Of a stretch of DNA of 64,000 nt, positions 8,967-18,162 are shown in pieces. The position numbers and the translations under genes are program-made. Source of the stretch: an uncultured Adlercreutzia sp. (GTDB lineage Bacteria; Actinomycetota; Coriobacteriia; Coriobacteriales; Eggerthellaceae); assembly GCF_958431955.1 (NCBI RefSeq), contig NZ_CAUASN010000008.1:1-64000 (forward strand). The letters run 5' to 3'. Numbering within the stretch: position 1 is the stretch's first letter; each line of letters starts with the position of its first letter. The notes under the pieces are model-generated. The model was not told the origin of the DNA. It worked only from the letters and a program-made list of their open reading frames with translations, and did no database searches.

Positions 8967-9782
8967 ATGCGCAGCAACGAGGTGGCGAAGCTGGCAGGAG
9001 TGACCGTGCGCACCCTGCGGCACTACCATCAACTGGGGCTTCTGCCCGAACCGCCGCGGTCGGCCAACGGTTACCGCGACTACACGGCGGCCGACGTGGC
9101 CCGCGTGCTGCGGGTGAAACGGCTGGCCGCGCTCGGCTTCCCCCTCGCGCGCATCGGCGCCATCTTGGACGAGCTGGACGCGCCCGACCCGTCGCCGGCG
9201 AGCGCCCTAGAGGAGCTCGACCGCGAGCTCGCCCTGGAGATAGAGCGCCTGGAAGAGCAGCGCCGCACCATCGCCGCGCTGCGCGCCGAGAACCTCGATC
9301 CCGATCTTCCCGTGCGCTTCGCGCGCATCCTGCGCATGCTGCCCGGCGTGGACACCCTGGCCGACGCCGATCCCGCCGACCGCACCGCCCTCATCGTGGC
9401 GGGCCACCTCTACGACGACGAGGAGCTCGGCGAGCTGGAGCGCGTCGTCAAGCGCATCGCCGGCGGCGACCTCACCGAGACCATGCAGCGGCTCGACCGG
9501 AGGCTGGCCGCCCTGCCCCCCGACGCTCCCGAGGCCGCGCGCGCCGCGTTAGCCGCCGACGCCCTGGACGCCCTCGAGCCCATTGTCGCCTGCTTCGATA
9601 CGGCGAACTGGCTGCGCCCCTCGACCGACCGCGATCAGTTCCTCGACCGCATCGCCTTCGAGGGCCACAACACCGCCCAACAGGACGTCTACCACCGCAT
9701 CGAGGCAGGCATCGAGAGCGCCATGCGAGCCCGCGTGGAAGCCGAGCAGCAAGCCGAAACGGCGGGAGCGCCTCCTTCATAA
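8967..9782 (+). CDS. MerR-family transcriptional regulator
   Basis: A 271-residue regulator. The N-terminal winged helix (residues 1-70) has the MerR pattern VAKLAGVTVRTLRHYHQLGLLP ... GYRDYTAADV. A coiled dimerisation helix follows (about 75-115) and then an effector domain of about 150 residues that resembles the helical TipAS-like ligand-binding type. A GAAAGGACGG ribosome-binding site precedes the ATG. The MFS transporter starts 86 bp downstream on the same strand, so the likely role is drug- or metabolite-responsive control of that exporter. Confidence 0.9.
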   Translation: MRSNEVAKLAGVTVRTLRHYHQLGLLPEPPRSANGYRDYTAADVARVLRVKRLAALGFPLARIGAILDELDAPDPSPASALEELDRELALEIERLEEQRRTIAALRAENLDPDLPVRFARILRMLPGVDTLADADPADRTALIVAGHLYDDEELGELERVVKRIAGGDLTETMQRLDRRLAALPPDAPEAARAALAADALDALEPIVACFDTANWLRPSTDRDQFLDRIAFEGHNTAQQDVYHRIEAGIESAMRARVEAEQQAETAGAPPS

Positions 9783-9868
9783 CTCCTTCACGGCGCATTT
9801 GACCCCGACGCAACGTCATAGTTTTAACTGCCTTCCCGAAGTTCCGCACTTTCGAGAAAGGCACGCCC

Positions 9869-11335
9869 ATGTCCCTCGCCGCTCCCCGGGCCCGACGGCC
9901 CCGACTGCCCCGCCGCCAGCGCACCGTGGCGCCGCGCTACCTGCTCTCCTGCGCGCTCTCGCTGCTCGGTAACTCGGTGGCCGGCGTCGTGCTGCCGCTC
10001 GTGCTGCTCGCCACCACCGGCGACGCCCTGGCCGCCGGCACCCTCGCCCTCATCTGCGCGGCGCCCCAGTTCCTCATCGGACTGGTCGGCGGCGCGCTCA
10101 TCGACCGCCTCAACCGCCGCAACGTCTCGGTCTTCTCCGATGCGCTGTCCGCTACAAGCGTGGCGCTTCTGCCGGTGGTGGACGCCGTGTGGGGGCTGTC
10201 CTTCGGCTGGTTCGTGGCGCTCGGCCTTCTGGGGGCCGTGGGCGACATCCCCGGTATGACAGCTCGCGACGCGCTCGCGCCCGCCGTGTGCGAGCGCGAT
10301 GGGCGCAGCCTGCAGAAGTTCATGGGGCTGACCCAGTCCATCGATTCCCTTGTGGTCATCGTGGGGCCGGCTCTCGCCGCCTTTCTCATGGGCCTTGCCG
10401 GAGCAGTGAATGCCCTGTGGTTCACCGCCGCCATGTCGGCCGCGGCGGCGCTCGTCACGCTCACGCTGCCCCGGGCCATCGGGCGCACCGGCAACGAGCA
10501 CCGCAGAACCGCCACCAACCCAGCCGGGTCCGCAACGGGCGCCGCTCCGCGCACGGGCCTTGCCGCCGAGGCATGGAGCTCGCTGAGGTCGGGGGTCGAG
10601 GTGCTGTTCGTGCGCGACGAGCTTCTGCGCTCGTGCATGCTCGTAAGCTTCGGCATCGTCATGATCTTAGGCTCGCTTCAGGGCCTCGTGCTGCCCGTGC
10701 ACTTCACCGCCGCCGGCACGCCCGAGCTGTTGGGCTACGTGCTGTCAGCCATGTCGGCGGGCATGCTGGTAAGCTCGCTGGCCTACACGGCGCTCGCCCC
10801 CAAGCTGCGCCGGCGCACCTGGTTTGTCATCTCGCTCGCCGGCATGGCGGCCGGGGTGCTCGCCTTGGGGCTGCTGCCCTCCTTCCCCTTGCTTCTCGGC
10901 GGGGCATTGCTGCTCGGCCTGTTCGCCGGCCCGCTGTCGGCCCTGCTCGGCTTCTACATCTTCGATCGTATTCCCGAGGGAAACCGCGGCAGCGCGCTGG
11001 GCACCCAGAACTCGCTCACCTTGGCCGCGGCGCCGGTGGCCGTGTTCGCCACCTCGCTGATCGTGGAGGCCTGGGGCACGGGCGCGGCGGCCATCGCCCT
11101 TGCCGTCTGCTGGGGCGCAGCCACGGTGTGGGCGCTCACCACTCCCACCCTGCGCGATCTCGCCGAGGACGAGAGTACGCCCGCGCCGGAAGACGCCCGA
11201 GCGGCTGCCGATGGCGAAAAGCCCGCGCCCTCCATCGCCGAGCGTCCCGCCGCCTACGCCGCAGCCGCCAGCCGGCCGGCGCCCTCCCTTTCACCCACCG
11301 CCTCCTGCAACACAGAGGCCGCCCCGTGCAACTGA
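9869..11335 (+). CDS. MFS transporter
   Basis: A 488-residue inner-membrane protein with about twelve hydrophobic segments, of the major facilitator superfamily and closest in layout to MFS_3/macrolide-type exporters. An MFS-like loop motif (GGALIDRLNRRNV) follows TM2. The C-terminal roughly 60 residues are polar and alanine/proline-rich, which is unusual but probably just a cytoplasmic tail. It follows the MerR gene on the same strand and is its most likely target. The substrate cannot be inferred. Confidence 0.88.
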   Translation: MSLAAPRARRPRLPRRQRTVAPRYLLSCALSLLGNSVAGVVLPLVLLATTGDALAAGTLALICAAPQFLIGLVGGALIDRLNRRNVSVFSDALSATSVALLPVVDAVWGLSFGWFVALGLLGAVGDIPGMTARDALAPAVCERDGRSLQKFMGLTQSIDSLVVIVGPALAAFLMGLAGAVNALWFTAAMSAAAALVTLTLPRAIGRTGNEHRRTATNPAGSATGAAPRTGLAAEAWSSLRSGVEVLFVRDELLRSCMLVSFGIVMILGSLQGLVLPVHFTAAGTPELLGYVLSAMSAGMLVSSLAYTALAPKLRRRTWFVISLAGMAAGVLALGLLPSFPLLLGGALLLGLFAGPLSALLGFYIFDRIPEGNRGSALGTQNSLTLAAAPVAVFATSLIVEAWGTGAAAIALAVCWGAATVWALTTPTLRDLAEDESTPAPEDARAAADGEKPAPSIAERPAAYAAAASRPAPSLSPTASCNTEAAPCN

Positions 11336-11420
11336 GGAGTGCAGACCTTGCACCGAAAACGTGAAGCGGGCACACTGGCATCGTTCGAACATCATGTCTG
11401 AGCGATACCGAAGGAAGCCT

Positions 11421-11858
11421 ATGAAGCTGACCGTTGAAGAGCACCCCAGCCTGCCCGACATCGAGGTGGATATCCGCTGCCCCGCCGTCGACCGGCGCGT
11501 GGAGGCCATCGTGGCTGCGGCGAACGCCGCCGAGCGCCGCCTGATCGGCACCGACGAGCACGGCACGTTCATCCTGGATCCGGCCCAGGTGCTCTACGCG
11601 GAATCGGTAGACGGGCGCACCTTCCTCTACGGGCGCGACCGCGTGCTGGAAAGCCCGCTGCGGCTCTACGAACTGGAGGCGGATCTGGCCGGCAGCGAGT
11701 TCATCCGGGCGTCGAAGTCGCTGCTCGTGAACTTCGACCACGTGCGGGGCCTGCGCCCCTATCTGAACGCACGGCTCGAACTCATCTTGGAAAACGGCGA
11801 GCACGTCATAGCCTCGCGCCAGTACGCGCCCGCCATCAAACGTAAGATCGGCCTGTAG
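11421..11858 (+). CDS. LytTR-family DNA-binding regulator
   Basis: A 145-residue protein with a C-terminal LytTR DNA-binding domain (about 45-145: DPAQVLYAESVDGRTFLY ... EFIRASKSLLVNFDHVRGLRPYLNARLELILENGEHVIASRQYA). There is no receiver domain; the first 45 residues are a short extension. The chosen ATG follows AAGGAAG; in-frame codons run further upstream but have no ribosome-binding site. A DUF3021 membrane protein follows 73 bp later. Paired LytTR/DUF3021 genes are a known arrangement in which the membrane protein restrains the regulator, so this is probably a stress- or envelope-responsive self-regulating unit. Confidence 0.9.
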   Translation: MKLTVEEHPSLPDIEVDIRCPAVDRRVEAIVAAANAAERRLIGTDEHGTFILDPAQVLYAESVDGRTFLYGRDRVLESPLRLYELEADLAGSEFIRASKSLLVNFDHVRGLRPYLNARLELILENGEHVIASRQYAPAIKRKIGL

Positions 11859-11931
11859 CCCATCGCCCGGCAGCCGCATCTCGGCCGCCCCCCCCCGCTG
11901 CACCGGCTTCGCCCCGTGGAAAGGAAGCTCT

Positions 11932-12363
11932 ATGAACCGCATTCTGAAAAGCGCTCTCGTGCGCGCCTGCGTCACCTTCACCGCCGCCATGGCCCTGTGG
12001 TGCGTGCTCGGTCTCATCTTCGCCGGACCCGTGGAGGGCGTCGTCATCACGCTCTCGCTTCTGGCGGCCTGCCTGCTGCTCGTCGCCCTGCAGGTCCTCT
12101 GGTTCACCGAGACCGTGCTCACCCGGCCGAGCTACCCGATGCGCATCGCGGGCTTCGGCCTGACAGCACTCCCGGCCCTCGCGGCCGCGGCGGCGCTCGG
12201 TGGCTGGTTTCCCGCCGACAACGCTGGCGCCTGGGTCACCTTCCTCGTCATCTACCTGGTCACCCTCGCCGCCATCACCGCCGGCTACACCATCTACTAC
12301 CGCCGTACCGCCGGCAGCTTCGACGCCGCCCTCGCCCGCTACCGTAAGGCAAGAGGGGAATAG
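11932..12363 (+). CDS. DUF3021 family membrane protein
   Basis: A 143-residue protein with four predicted membrane helices (about residues 10-35, 38-60, 70-92, 102-125) and a short charged C-terminus (RRTAGSFDAALARYRKARGE). Size, topology and position after a LytTR regulator match DUF3021. The presumed function is to hold the LytTR protein at the membrane or inhibit it. A GGAAAGGAAG ribosome-binding site precedes the ATG. Confidence 0.85.
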   Translation: MNRILKSALVRACVTFTAAMALWCVLGLIFAGPVEGVVITLSLLAACLLLVALQVLWFTETVLTRPSYPMRIAGFGLTALPALAAAAALGGWFPADNAGAWVTFLVIYLVTLAAITAGYTIYYRRTAGSFDAALARYRKARGE

Positions 12364-12470
12364 CACCGGGCGGGGCAAGTCGAGCGCAAACCCCGCCCTT
12401 GCCCCAGCCAGCGTGCAGGAGGCAGCGTCCGCGAACTCTCCTGGCCGCGACACCGCACGCTCAGCCGCCG

Positions 12471-12761
12471 CTACAGCTCGACGATGACGACTTTGATGCT
12501 CTCGTTCTTGAAGACAGGTTTGAGGTACTCGGGATCTCGCAGCTCGGGCAGCACCTGCTGAAGAGCGAGAAAGATATCGGCCGACGGTGCACGGCTGGCA
12601 TCTTCCAAAGCGTATATCGTGCGCTCCGAAACGGCCATCCCCGTTTGCTCCGCTACTGCTTCCGCAAGCGCACGGCCGCGCGTGTAGCCATTCGCTAAAC
12701 GCGCGGCCTTCAGCAACACCCCGTAGGCCTCCCAATCGATGACGCTGTTCTCTTTCGCCAT
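12471..12761 (-). CDS. Small XRE-like helix-turn-helix protein
   Basis: A 96-residue protein with an XRE/lambda-repressor-like helix-turn-helix (about residues 12-70: LLKAARLANGYTRGRALAEAVAEQTG ... SERTIYALEDASRAPSADIFLAL) and a beta-rich tail. The chosen ATG follows an AAGAAAAGAGAG ribosome-binding site; a longer frame upstream would run through the promoter palindrome and is unlikely. It is transcribed divergently from the HigBA-like pair. It probably represses its own promoter through the perfect palindrome at 12802-12827. It may be an orphan antitoxin, as no toxin gene is adjacent on its strand. Confidence 0.7.
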   Translation of the reverse strand: MAKENSVIDWEAYGVLLKAARLANGYTRGRALAEAVAEQTGMAVSERTIYALEDASRAPSADIFLALQQVLPELRDPEYLKPVFKNESIKVVIVEL

Positions 12762-12801
12762 AGCTCTCTTTTCTTTGCACTTTTGTTCAATCCATGCTAT
12801 G

Positions 12802-12827
12802 ATAATTTGCATTATAGTGCAAATTAT
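12802..12827. promoter_or_regulatory. Perfect palindrome over the promoter of the small XRE gene
   Basis: ATAATTTGCA (12802-12811), spacer TTATAG, TGCAAATTAT (12818-12827). On the minus strand the spacer region supplies a consensus TATAAT (-10, 12811-12816), with a weak TTTCAA -35. Repressor binding here would block transcription of the gene at 12471-12761. The arms differ from those of the neighbouring palindrome at 12851-12872, but the 6-bp spacer is identical. Confidence 0.7.
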
Positions 12828-12850
12828 ATCGTTTGAAATCATCTCTTGAA

Positions 12851-12872
12851 AATATAGCTTATAGGCTATATT
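12851..12872. promoter_or_regulatory. Operator-like palindrome upstream of the HigBA-like operon
   Basis: AATATAGC (12851-12858), spacer TTATAG, GCTATATT (12865-12872), a perfect 8-bp inverted repeat ending just before the AGGAGG ribosome-binding site (12875-12880) of the toxin gene. TTGAAA elements at 12833-12838 and 12846-12851 are candidate -35 boxes. The position suits autoregulation by the antitoxin encoded second in the operon. Confidence 0.65.
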
Positions 12873-12886
12873 ATAGGAGGCAGCCT

Positions 12887-13267
12887 ATGTGGGAAGTCGA
12901 AACTCGATACATCGAATCCTGGCTCGATGATCAGGATACGACGACCGTAGCCCATATATTCGCCGCCCTCGAAATGCTCCAACGGGAAGAACCAGCTCTG
13001 GGACGACCTCTCGTCGACAGCCTGGAAGGTTCCTCGTTGAAGCATCTCAAGGAGCTTCGCCCTCCCACTCCGGGGCGGACGGAGGTTCGCATCCTCTTCG
13101 CCTTCGATCCATGGCGGCGAGCCATACTGCTCCTCGCCGGCGATAAGGCAAAGGGCAAAAGCGTCCGCGACAAATGGATCGGATGGTATCGCCAAGCCAT
13201 TCCGCGAGCAGAGAAGGTATATCGGGAACACCTTGAGAACCAGGGAGAGCATCATGAGCAGCCTTGA
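12887..13267 (+). CDS. HigB/RelE-superfamily toxin (Gp49-like)
   Basis: A 126-residue basic protein of the phage Gp49/HigB type: WEVETRYIESWL ... LGRPLVDSLEGSSLKHLKELRPPTPGRTEVRILFAFDPWRRAILLLAGDK. In this family the KELR ... RILFAFDP...ILLLAGDK core forms the RNase fold that cuts mRNA on the ribosome. The ATG at 12887 follows AGGAGG and was preferred over an in-frame start 54 bp upstream, which lies before the operator. The antitoxin start lies inside the 3' end of this gene, giving the toxin-first order typical of higBA. Confidence 0.85.
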   Translation: MWEVETRYIESWLDDQDTTTVAHIFAALEMLQREEPALGRPLVDSLEGSSLKHLKELRPPTPGRTEVRILFAFDPWRRAILLLAGDKAKGKSVRDKWIGWYRQAIPRAEKVYREHLENQGEHHEQP

Positions 13268-13556
13268 AGCGTATATGAAAAAACGAAACATCTCCCCCGA
13301 TCAGATGGAGGAAGCCCGGCGCAACGTCCAGGCTCATATCGATGCCTACAATCTGCGGGAAGCGCGCAGAGCCCAGCATATGACCCAAGCCGAGCTCGCC
13401 CGCACCATGGGCGTCTCGCAAAACCGGATATCACGTATGGAAAACGGCGACATCGGCTCCATGAGCTTCGATACCATCCGACGCTACATCGAGGCCGTGG
13501 GTGGAACCGTAACCCTTGTAGCCGATCTGCCGACGGGGCAAGTGAGCCTCGCCTAG
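13254..13556 (+). CDS. HigA-like XRE antitoxin
   Basis: A 100-residue protein with an XRE helix-turn-helix (LREARRAQHMTQAELARTMGVSQNRISRMENGD, about residues 35-67) and a C-terminal IRRYIEAVGGTVTLVADL segment typical of antitoxins paired with Gp49-type toxins. The ATG at 13254 has a GGGAGAG ribosome-binding site and overlaps the toxin stop by 14 bp, giving translational coupling. It should neutralise the toxin and bind the palindrome at 12851-12872. Confidence 0.85.
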   Translation: MSSLEAYMKKRNISPDQMEEARRNVQAHIDAYNLREARRAQHMTQAELARTMGVSQNRISRMENGDIGSMSFDTIRRYIEAVGGTVTLVADLPTGQVSLA

Positions 13557-13588
13557 CCTCCATAACCGCATATCCGGTTCCGGCGCCG

Positions 13589-15688
13589 CTATTCCCCTCG
13601 CAGAAACGGGCTCGGCTCGTCGCGGTAGAGGACGGTCAGCCCGTGCATGGCGCGGGTGACGGCCACGTACAGCAGGTGGCGGTCGGCCTCGTCGGCGTAC
13701 TGGCATCCGTCGGCATCCAGCAGCACTGCCTCGTCGAATTCCAGGCCCTTCGCCAGGCGCACCGAGGTCACCACAATGCCGCCCGGGTAGGTGTCGGTCT
13801 CGTCGGTAATGAGGGCCGCCTCGTGGACGCGGCCGATGAGCTCGGCGTAGCGGGCGGCGAGGAAGTCCGACTTCGCGATGATGCCGAGGGTGCGGTGCCC
13901 CGATGCCTCCCACCGCGCCACCGCCTCCTCCACGGCCGCAAGCACGCCCGCGGTATCGCCGCAGCGCACGAACCGCGGCGGCGCGCCGTGGCGCTGCACG
14001 GGAGTGAGGCCGGCCACCGGCAGCACGCGGGAGGCCAGCTCGGCAATCTCGCAGGTGGAGCGATAGCTCGTCATGAGCCGCACCACGCGGGCACCCGGAT
14101 AGCGGGCCGCCACCGCCTCGGGAGCCACCACGGGTCGCCCGTCCACCAGCTAGTTCACGTCGCCCAAGATGGTCTTGTCGCAGCGGAACAGGCGCACCAC
14201 CGCCTCGTGGGCCACTGGCGGCAGATCCTGCATCTCGTCGATGACCAAATGGCGCACGGCGGCCGTGGCGGCAAACCCGTCGGGGCCGGCGAAGGCCCAG
14301 GCGCACAGCGCCAGCGGGAAGGCGTCCTCCCATTCCACCACGCCCTTCGACGCCATCTTGAGAAGGGCGCTTTCGCCCGTGTCGGCCAAAAAGCGCCGGT
14401 ACAGGGCGAGCGGGCTCTTCGCGCGCATCATGCGCAGCAGACGCGACCGCAGCTCGCGGCGGGTCGGCATCGCATGGGCGTAGCGGCCGAAGGTCTTGCC
14501 GTGAGCGAGCTCCAGGGCATCACCTGCTATGAGGTCGAGCCGCTCCTCGAAGGGCACGGGCGCATAGGCCGAGAAGCGCTCGGCAAGCCATCCGGCACGG
14601 GCCACGTCCCCGCCGACGGCCAGGTCGTGCGGCTCGAACAGCGTTCCGGCCGCCCCCAGCTGTCTATCAAGCCACGCAGCGAGCGATTGCGCGAACTGCT
14701 CGGTGCCCTTCGCGCGGGCGCGCTCGGCCCGGGCGACGTCGGCCTCGTCGGCGAACGATCGGGCAGGCGCCACCTTCGCGATGCCCTTCAGAAGCAGGCT
14801 CGCCAAATCGTGCAGGCTCCACGAGCGCACCGGTTCCTCGCCGAGCTCCGGGAGCACGCCCGAGATGTAGTCGGAGAACACCCGGCTCGGCGACAGGATG
14901 GCCACCGACTGCGAGGAGAGCCGCTCCTTCTGGCGGTACAGCAGGTAGGCCACCCGGTGCAGGGCGATGGAGGTCTTGCCCGAGCCCGCCACGCCCTGGA
15001 TGATGAGCGTGCCCGGTGCCTCGTCGCGGATGACGGCGTTCTGCTCGCGCTGGATGGAGGCCACGATGTCGTGCATCTTCGCATCCGATGAGCGAGAGAG
15101 CGCCTGGGCCAGCACCTCGTCGCGCACGCTGGAATTCGAGTCGACGGCATAGCGCAGCCGCCCGCCTTCCACGGCGATCTGCCGCTTGAGCGCGAGGGTT
15201 CCCGCGCGGCGCCCACCCGGCGCATCGAAGGCAGCCGGGCCGCATTCGAAGTCGTAGAACAGCGTGGCCACGGGACTGCGCCAGTCGGACACGAGGGCGT
15301 GGTTCTGCCAGGTGAAGGCGAAACGCCCGATATAGGTGGTTGCCTCGGAGACATCTCCATCGAGGAAATCCACCCGGGCGAAGTAGGGCGAGTCGAGCAG
15401 CTTCTCCAAGCGGCGGCGGGATCGGTGGGCCAGCGCGGCCTGGGCATCCATGCGGTTCAGCTCGAAAGCCGACAGGTGCGCCTCCTCCGGCGCCAGCTCG
15501 CCGCGGTCAGCCGCCAGCTGCGCCCCCGCCTCCCGATGGCTCGCCTCGGCGCGCTCGGCCAGATCGCGGGCGCGGCCGACCGAGGCATGAACCGCCGCGA
15601 GCACCTCTTCCAAATGGGAGCGCTCCTCGTTCTCGATATCCTCTTGCAGGTGATTGCCGGCCCGATCGCACGTCGGCTGCGCCTCCAT
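13589..15688 (-). pseudogene. UvrD/HelD-like superfamily 1 helicase interrupted by an in-frame TAG
   Basis: Read through one stop, this is a 699-codon superfamily 1 helicase of the HelD/UvrD type. The first 512 codons (14150-15688) hold a coiled-coil N-terminus, Walker A (GVAGSGKTSIALHRV), and the DEMQDLP box (motif II). Then a TAG at 14150-14152 falls inside motif III, which reads TILGDVN-stop-LVDG where the family has GDxNQ. The same frame resumes at once (13589-14149) with TSYRSTCEI and LYVAVTRAMHGLTVLY, the remaining helicase motifs. A single C-to-T change of a CAG codon explains it. The truncated product would lack half of the second RecA-like domain. A sequencing error or amber suppression is possible; an internal ATG at 14146 could restart translation. 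Confidence 0.85.
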
Positions 15689-16409
15689 CGCCCTCTCCTT
15701 CCTCTTCTGCGGCTCCGTTGAAACGAACGGCTCGGCCGTGGCGGCCCCGTTCGGGAAACCTGAGAGGTCGGAGGCGTGAGAAACACCGACGTCAAGGTGG
15801 GGAGGCTATGCTAGCGGCACCCCCGCGCCCGAAAGAGCCGCGGCACACCGACCTCCACAAGATGTTCACGAAACCCATCGAGAAGGGCGCTGAGCCGTTT
15901 TCTGGCTTGAAAACCACGGTTTTGTTACCGAAACCCCCTTCCGAGACGCAAATCGTAATACATCACCTGGGGAAACGACCTCCCATGTATTACAGCAATG
16001 CCCTTTTCGGCGGAATCCGGTAACAAAACCGTCCTTTCCGAGCCAATTCACGCATTTTTTCCTCGCAGACCCAGGACTCGGTAACAAAACCGTCGATTCC
16101 AAGCCACCTCTGGCCGCCACCAGCCACCTCCAGCTGCCGCAGAGCCACCTCGACACTCCGTGGCGGCCTGCGAGCGTATCTGCCGCAGCATGCACTGCTG
16201 CAAACACCTCCCCGTTTCCCCACCTGCGCGCATCGGTTTGCCAACAGAAGGCGGAGCGGCGCTCATCTACGACTTTCACCAGCGTATACCGAGCATTGTG
16301 CATTCACACGCCCCGGTGCGGAAGCGCCGTACCGCCGCACCGGCTCGACAGTCGACACGGCGATGCCGCGACGTCCCCGCACCCGGGCCCATCAGACAGG
16401 AGGCACCCC
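15689..16409. other. Gene-free intergenic region with a dispersed repeat
   Basis: This 721-bp stretch between the helicase pseudogene and the C69 dipeptidase has no open frame with ribosome-binding site, codon bias or family similarity. Its clearest content is three copies of a 28-bp element between 15903 and 16106. The bases before 16410 carry the ribosome-binding site of the dipeptidase (ACAGGAGG, 16396-16403). Confidence 0.6.
15903..16106. repeat. Three copies of a 28-bp intergenic repeat
   Basis: The core CGGTAACAAAACCGT is followed by 3 variable bases and a TTCCnAGCCA-like tail. Copies are at 16018-16045 and 16079-16106 on the + strand, and at 15903-15930 inverted, where the tail is more diverged. 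The 15-bp core is itself a short imperfect inverted repeat (CGGT...ACCG) and is identical in all three. The copies lie 61 bp and about 100 bp apart. I saw no further copy in this window. It may be a protein-binding site array or a small mobile/REP-like element. Confidence 0.75.
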
Positions 16410-17981
16410 ATGGCATGCACCACCCTGCTCGTCGGCCGCAAGGCGACCAACGACGGCTCCACCATCGTCGCCCGCAACGAGGATGGCGAGGACTTCTCCT
16501 TCGATCCGAAGAAGCTCATCGTCGTGAACCCGGAAGACCAGCCGCGCACCTACACCGGCGTGGCCAGCCACCTCACCATCGAGCTGCCCGACAACCCGCT
16601 GCGCTACACCTGCACCCCCAACGCCGACCCCGCAAACGGCGTGTGGGCCGAGACCGGCATCAACGCGGCGAACGTGTCCATGTCGGCCACCGAGACCATC
16701 TCCGCCAACGCGCGGGTGCTCGGCGCCGACCCGCTCGTCACCTACCAGCCCGCCCAGGGCACGCCCGGCACCCCCGGCTACCAGCCCGAAGTGCCCGGCG
16801 GCATCGGCGAGGAGAACCTGCCCACCATCACGCTGCCCTACATCACGAGCGCCCGCGAGGGCGTGAAGCGCCTCGGCGCGCTCGTGGAGCAGTACGGCAC
16901 CTACGAGACCAACGGCGTGGCCTTCGGCGATGCGAACGACGTGTGGTACTGGGAGAACATCGGCGGCCATCACTGGATCGCCCGCCGCGTACCCGACGAC
17001 TGCTACGTGGTGCAGCCGAACCGCCAGGGCATCGACCACTTCGATCTGGCAGACGCGCTGGGCGACCAGCACGACTACATGTGCAGCGCCGATCTGGCCG
17101 AGTGGATCAAGGCCAACGACCTGCTCATGGACATGCCCGCCCACGAAGGCGATACCGGCGAGATGGTGCAGGGGCTGCCCCGCTACTTCAACGCCCGCAT
17201 CGCGTTTTCCACCTACACCTGGCTCGACGAGCTGTACAACGCCCCGCGCAAGTGGTACCTCTGCCGCCGCCTGACGCCTTCCGATGCGCGCTTCCAGGGC
17301 CCCGCGCCCGAGTTCGGCCCCGAGAGCCTCGATATTCCCTGGGCCATGCGCCCCGATAAGAAGCTGTCGGCATCGGATGTGAAGGATCTGCTCGGCACCA
17401 CCTACGACGGCACCGAGTTCGACCCCTACGGCACCAAAGGCACGCCCGAGACGCGCCACCAGTACCGCTACGTCGGCATCGACCGCACTTCCGAGTGCTC
17501 GGTGCTCTGCATCCGCCCGAACGTACCGGCGGCCCTGCGCGGCGTGCACTGGTTCGCGCCGGCGTCGGGCCCCTTCAACACCGCCGTGGCCCTGTACGCG
17601 AACGTGAAGGCCATGCCCGCCTACCTGGACACGCCGACCGAGGTGACCACCGACAGCCTGTACTGGAACAACCGCCTGGTGGCAGGCCTTGCCGACCCGC
17701 AGTTCTTCGAGAGCTACGAGGCCATCCAGGGCTATCGGCTGAACACCATGGCCCAGGGCTACCAGTCGCTGCATGAGACCGACGCCAAGCTCGTCCAAAT
17801 GGCAAAAGAGGGCAAGGCGAACCTGGACGACATGGACGACGCCACCGTGCTCGCCGAGCTGGCCGCGGCCAACGAGGCGCTGATCGCGAAGGTGCAGCCC
17901 CAGACCCGCGCCCTGCTCGGCGCCGTGCTCGACCAACGCACGGTGACCATGAAGAACGCCTTCAACATGAACGACCACTGA
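16410..17981 (+). CDS. C69-family dipeptidase
   Basis: A 523-residue N-terminal-nucleophile hydrolase of peptidase family C69 (PepD/dipeptidase A), which releases N-terminal amino acids from short peptides. The sequence begins MACTTLLVGRKATNDGST; in this family Cys becomes the N-terminal catalytic residue after processing. The GSTIVARNED and VWYWENIGGHHWIARRVPDDCYVVQPN segments are typical. Length fits the family (about 470-550). The ATG at 16410 follows ACAGGAGG. It is monocistronic. C69 peptidases are frequent in amino-acid-fermenting gut Coriobacteriia, so a role in peptide use is likely. No signal peptide is evident. Confidence 0.92.
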   Translation: MACTTLLVGRKATNDGSTIVARNEDGEDFSFDPKKLIVVNPEDQPRTYTGVASHLTIELPDNPLRYTCTPNADPANGVWAETGINAANVSMSATETISANARVLGADPLVTYQPAQGTPGTPGYQPEVPGGIGEENLPTITLPYITSAREGVKRLGALVEQYGTYETNGVAFGDANDVWYWENIGGHHWIARRVPDDCYVVQPNRQGIDHFDLADALGDQHDYMCSADLAEWIKANDLLMDMPAHEGDTGEMVQGLPRYFNARIAFSTYTWLDELYNAPRKWYLCRRLTPSDARFQGPAPEFGPESLDIPWAMRPDKKLSASDVKDLLGTTYDGTEFDPYGTKGTPETRHQYRYVGIDRTSECSVLCIRPNVPAALRGVHWFAPASGPFNTAVALYANVKAMPAYLDTPTEVTTDSLYWNNRLVAGLADPQFFESYEAIQGYRLNTMAQGYQSLHETDAKLVQMAKEGKANLDDMDDATVLAELAAANEALIAKVQPQTRALLGAVLDQRTVTMKNAFNMNDH

Positions 17982-18162
17982 GCCCGCGCGCATCGCAGGC
18001 ACCAGGCGCCAGCGCGCGGGCGGCCGCCGCAGACGCCGCCCACCGGCCACATGCCGCAGGCACCGGGCGCCCACCGCAGGCGCCGGGCTCGCATCGCGCA
18101 ATCGGCTCGTAGCCGCGACGCGCACGGCCGTCCGTGTGTCGCCCCGTTAACCGTTTGATGCC

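Noticed and set aside
15866..16303. Minus-strand frame of 145 codons over the 28-bp repeats
   Set aside because: Its apparent repeated peptide (DGFVT-like) is the result of the DNA repeats; no ribosome-binding site and no similarity.
16392..18125. 577-codon frame on the minus strand opposite the C69 dipeptidase
   Set aside because: Val/Gly/His-rich antisense shadow with no start signal; the + strand gene has a ribosome-binding site and all family motifs.
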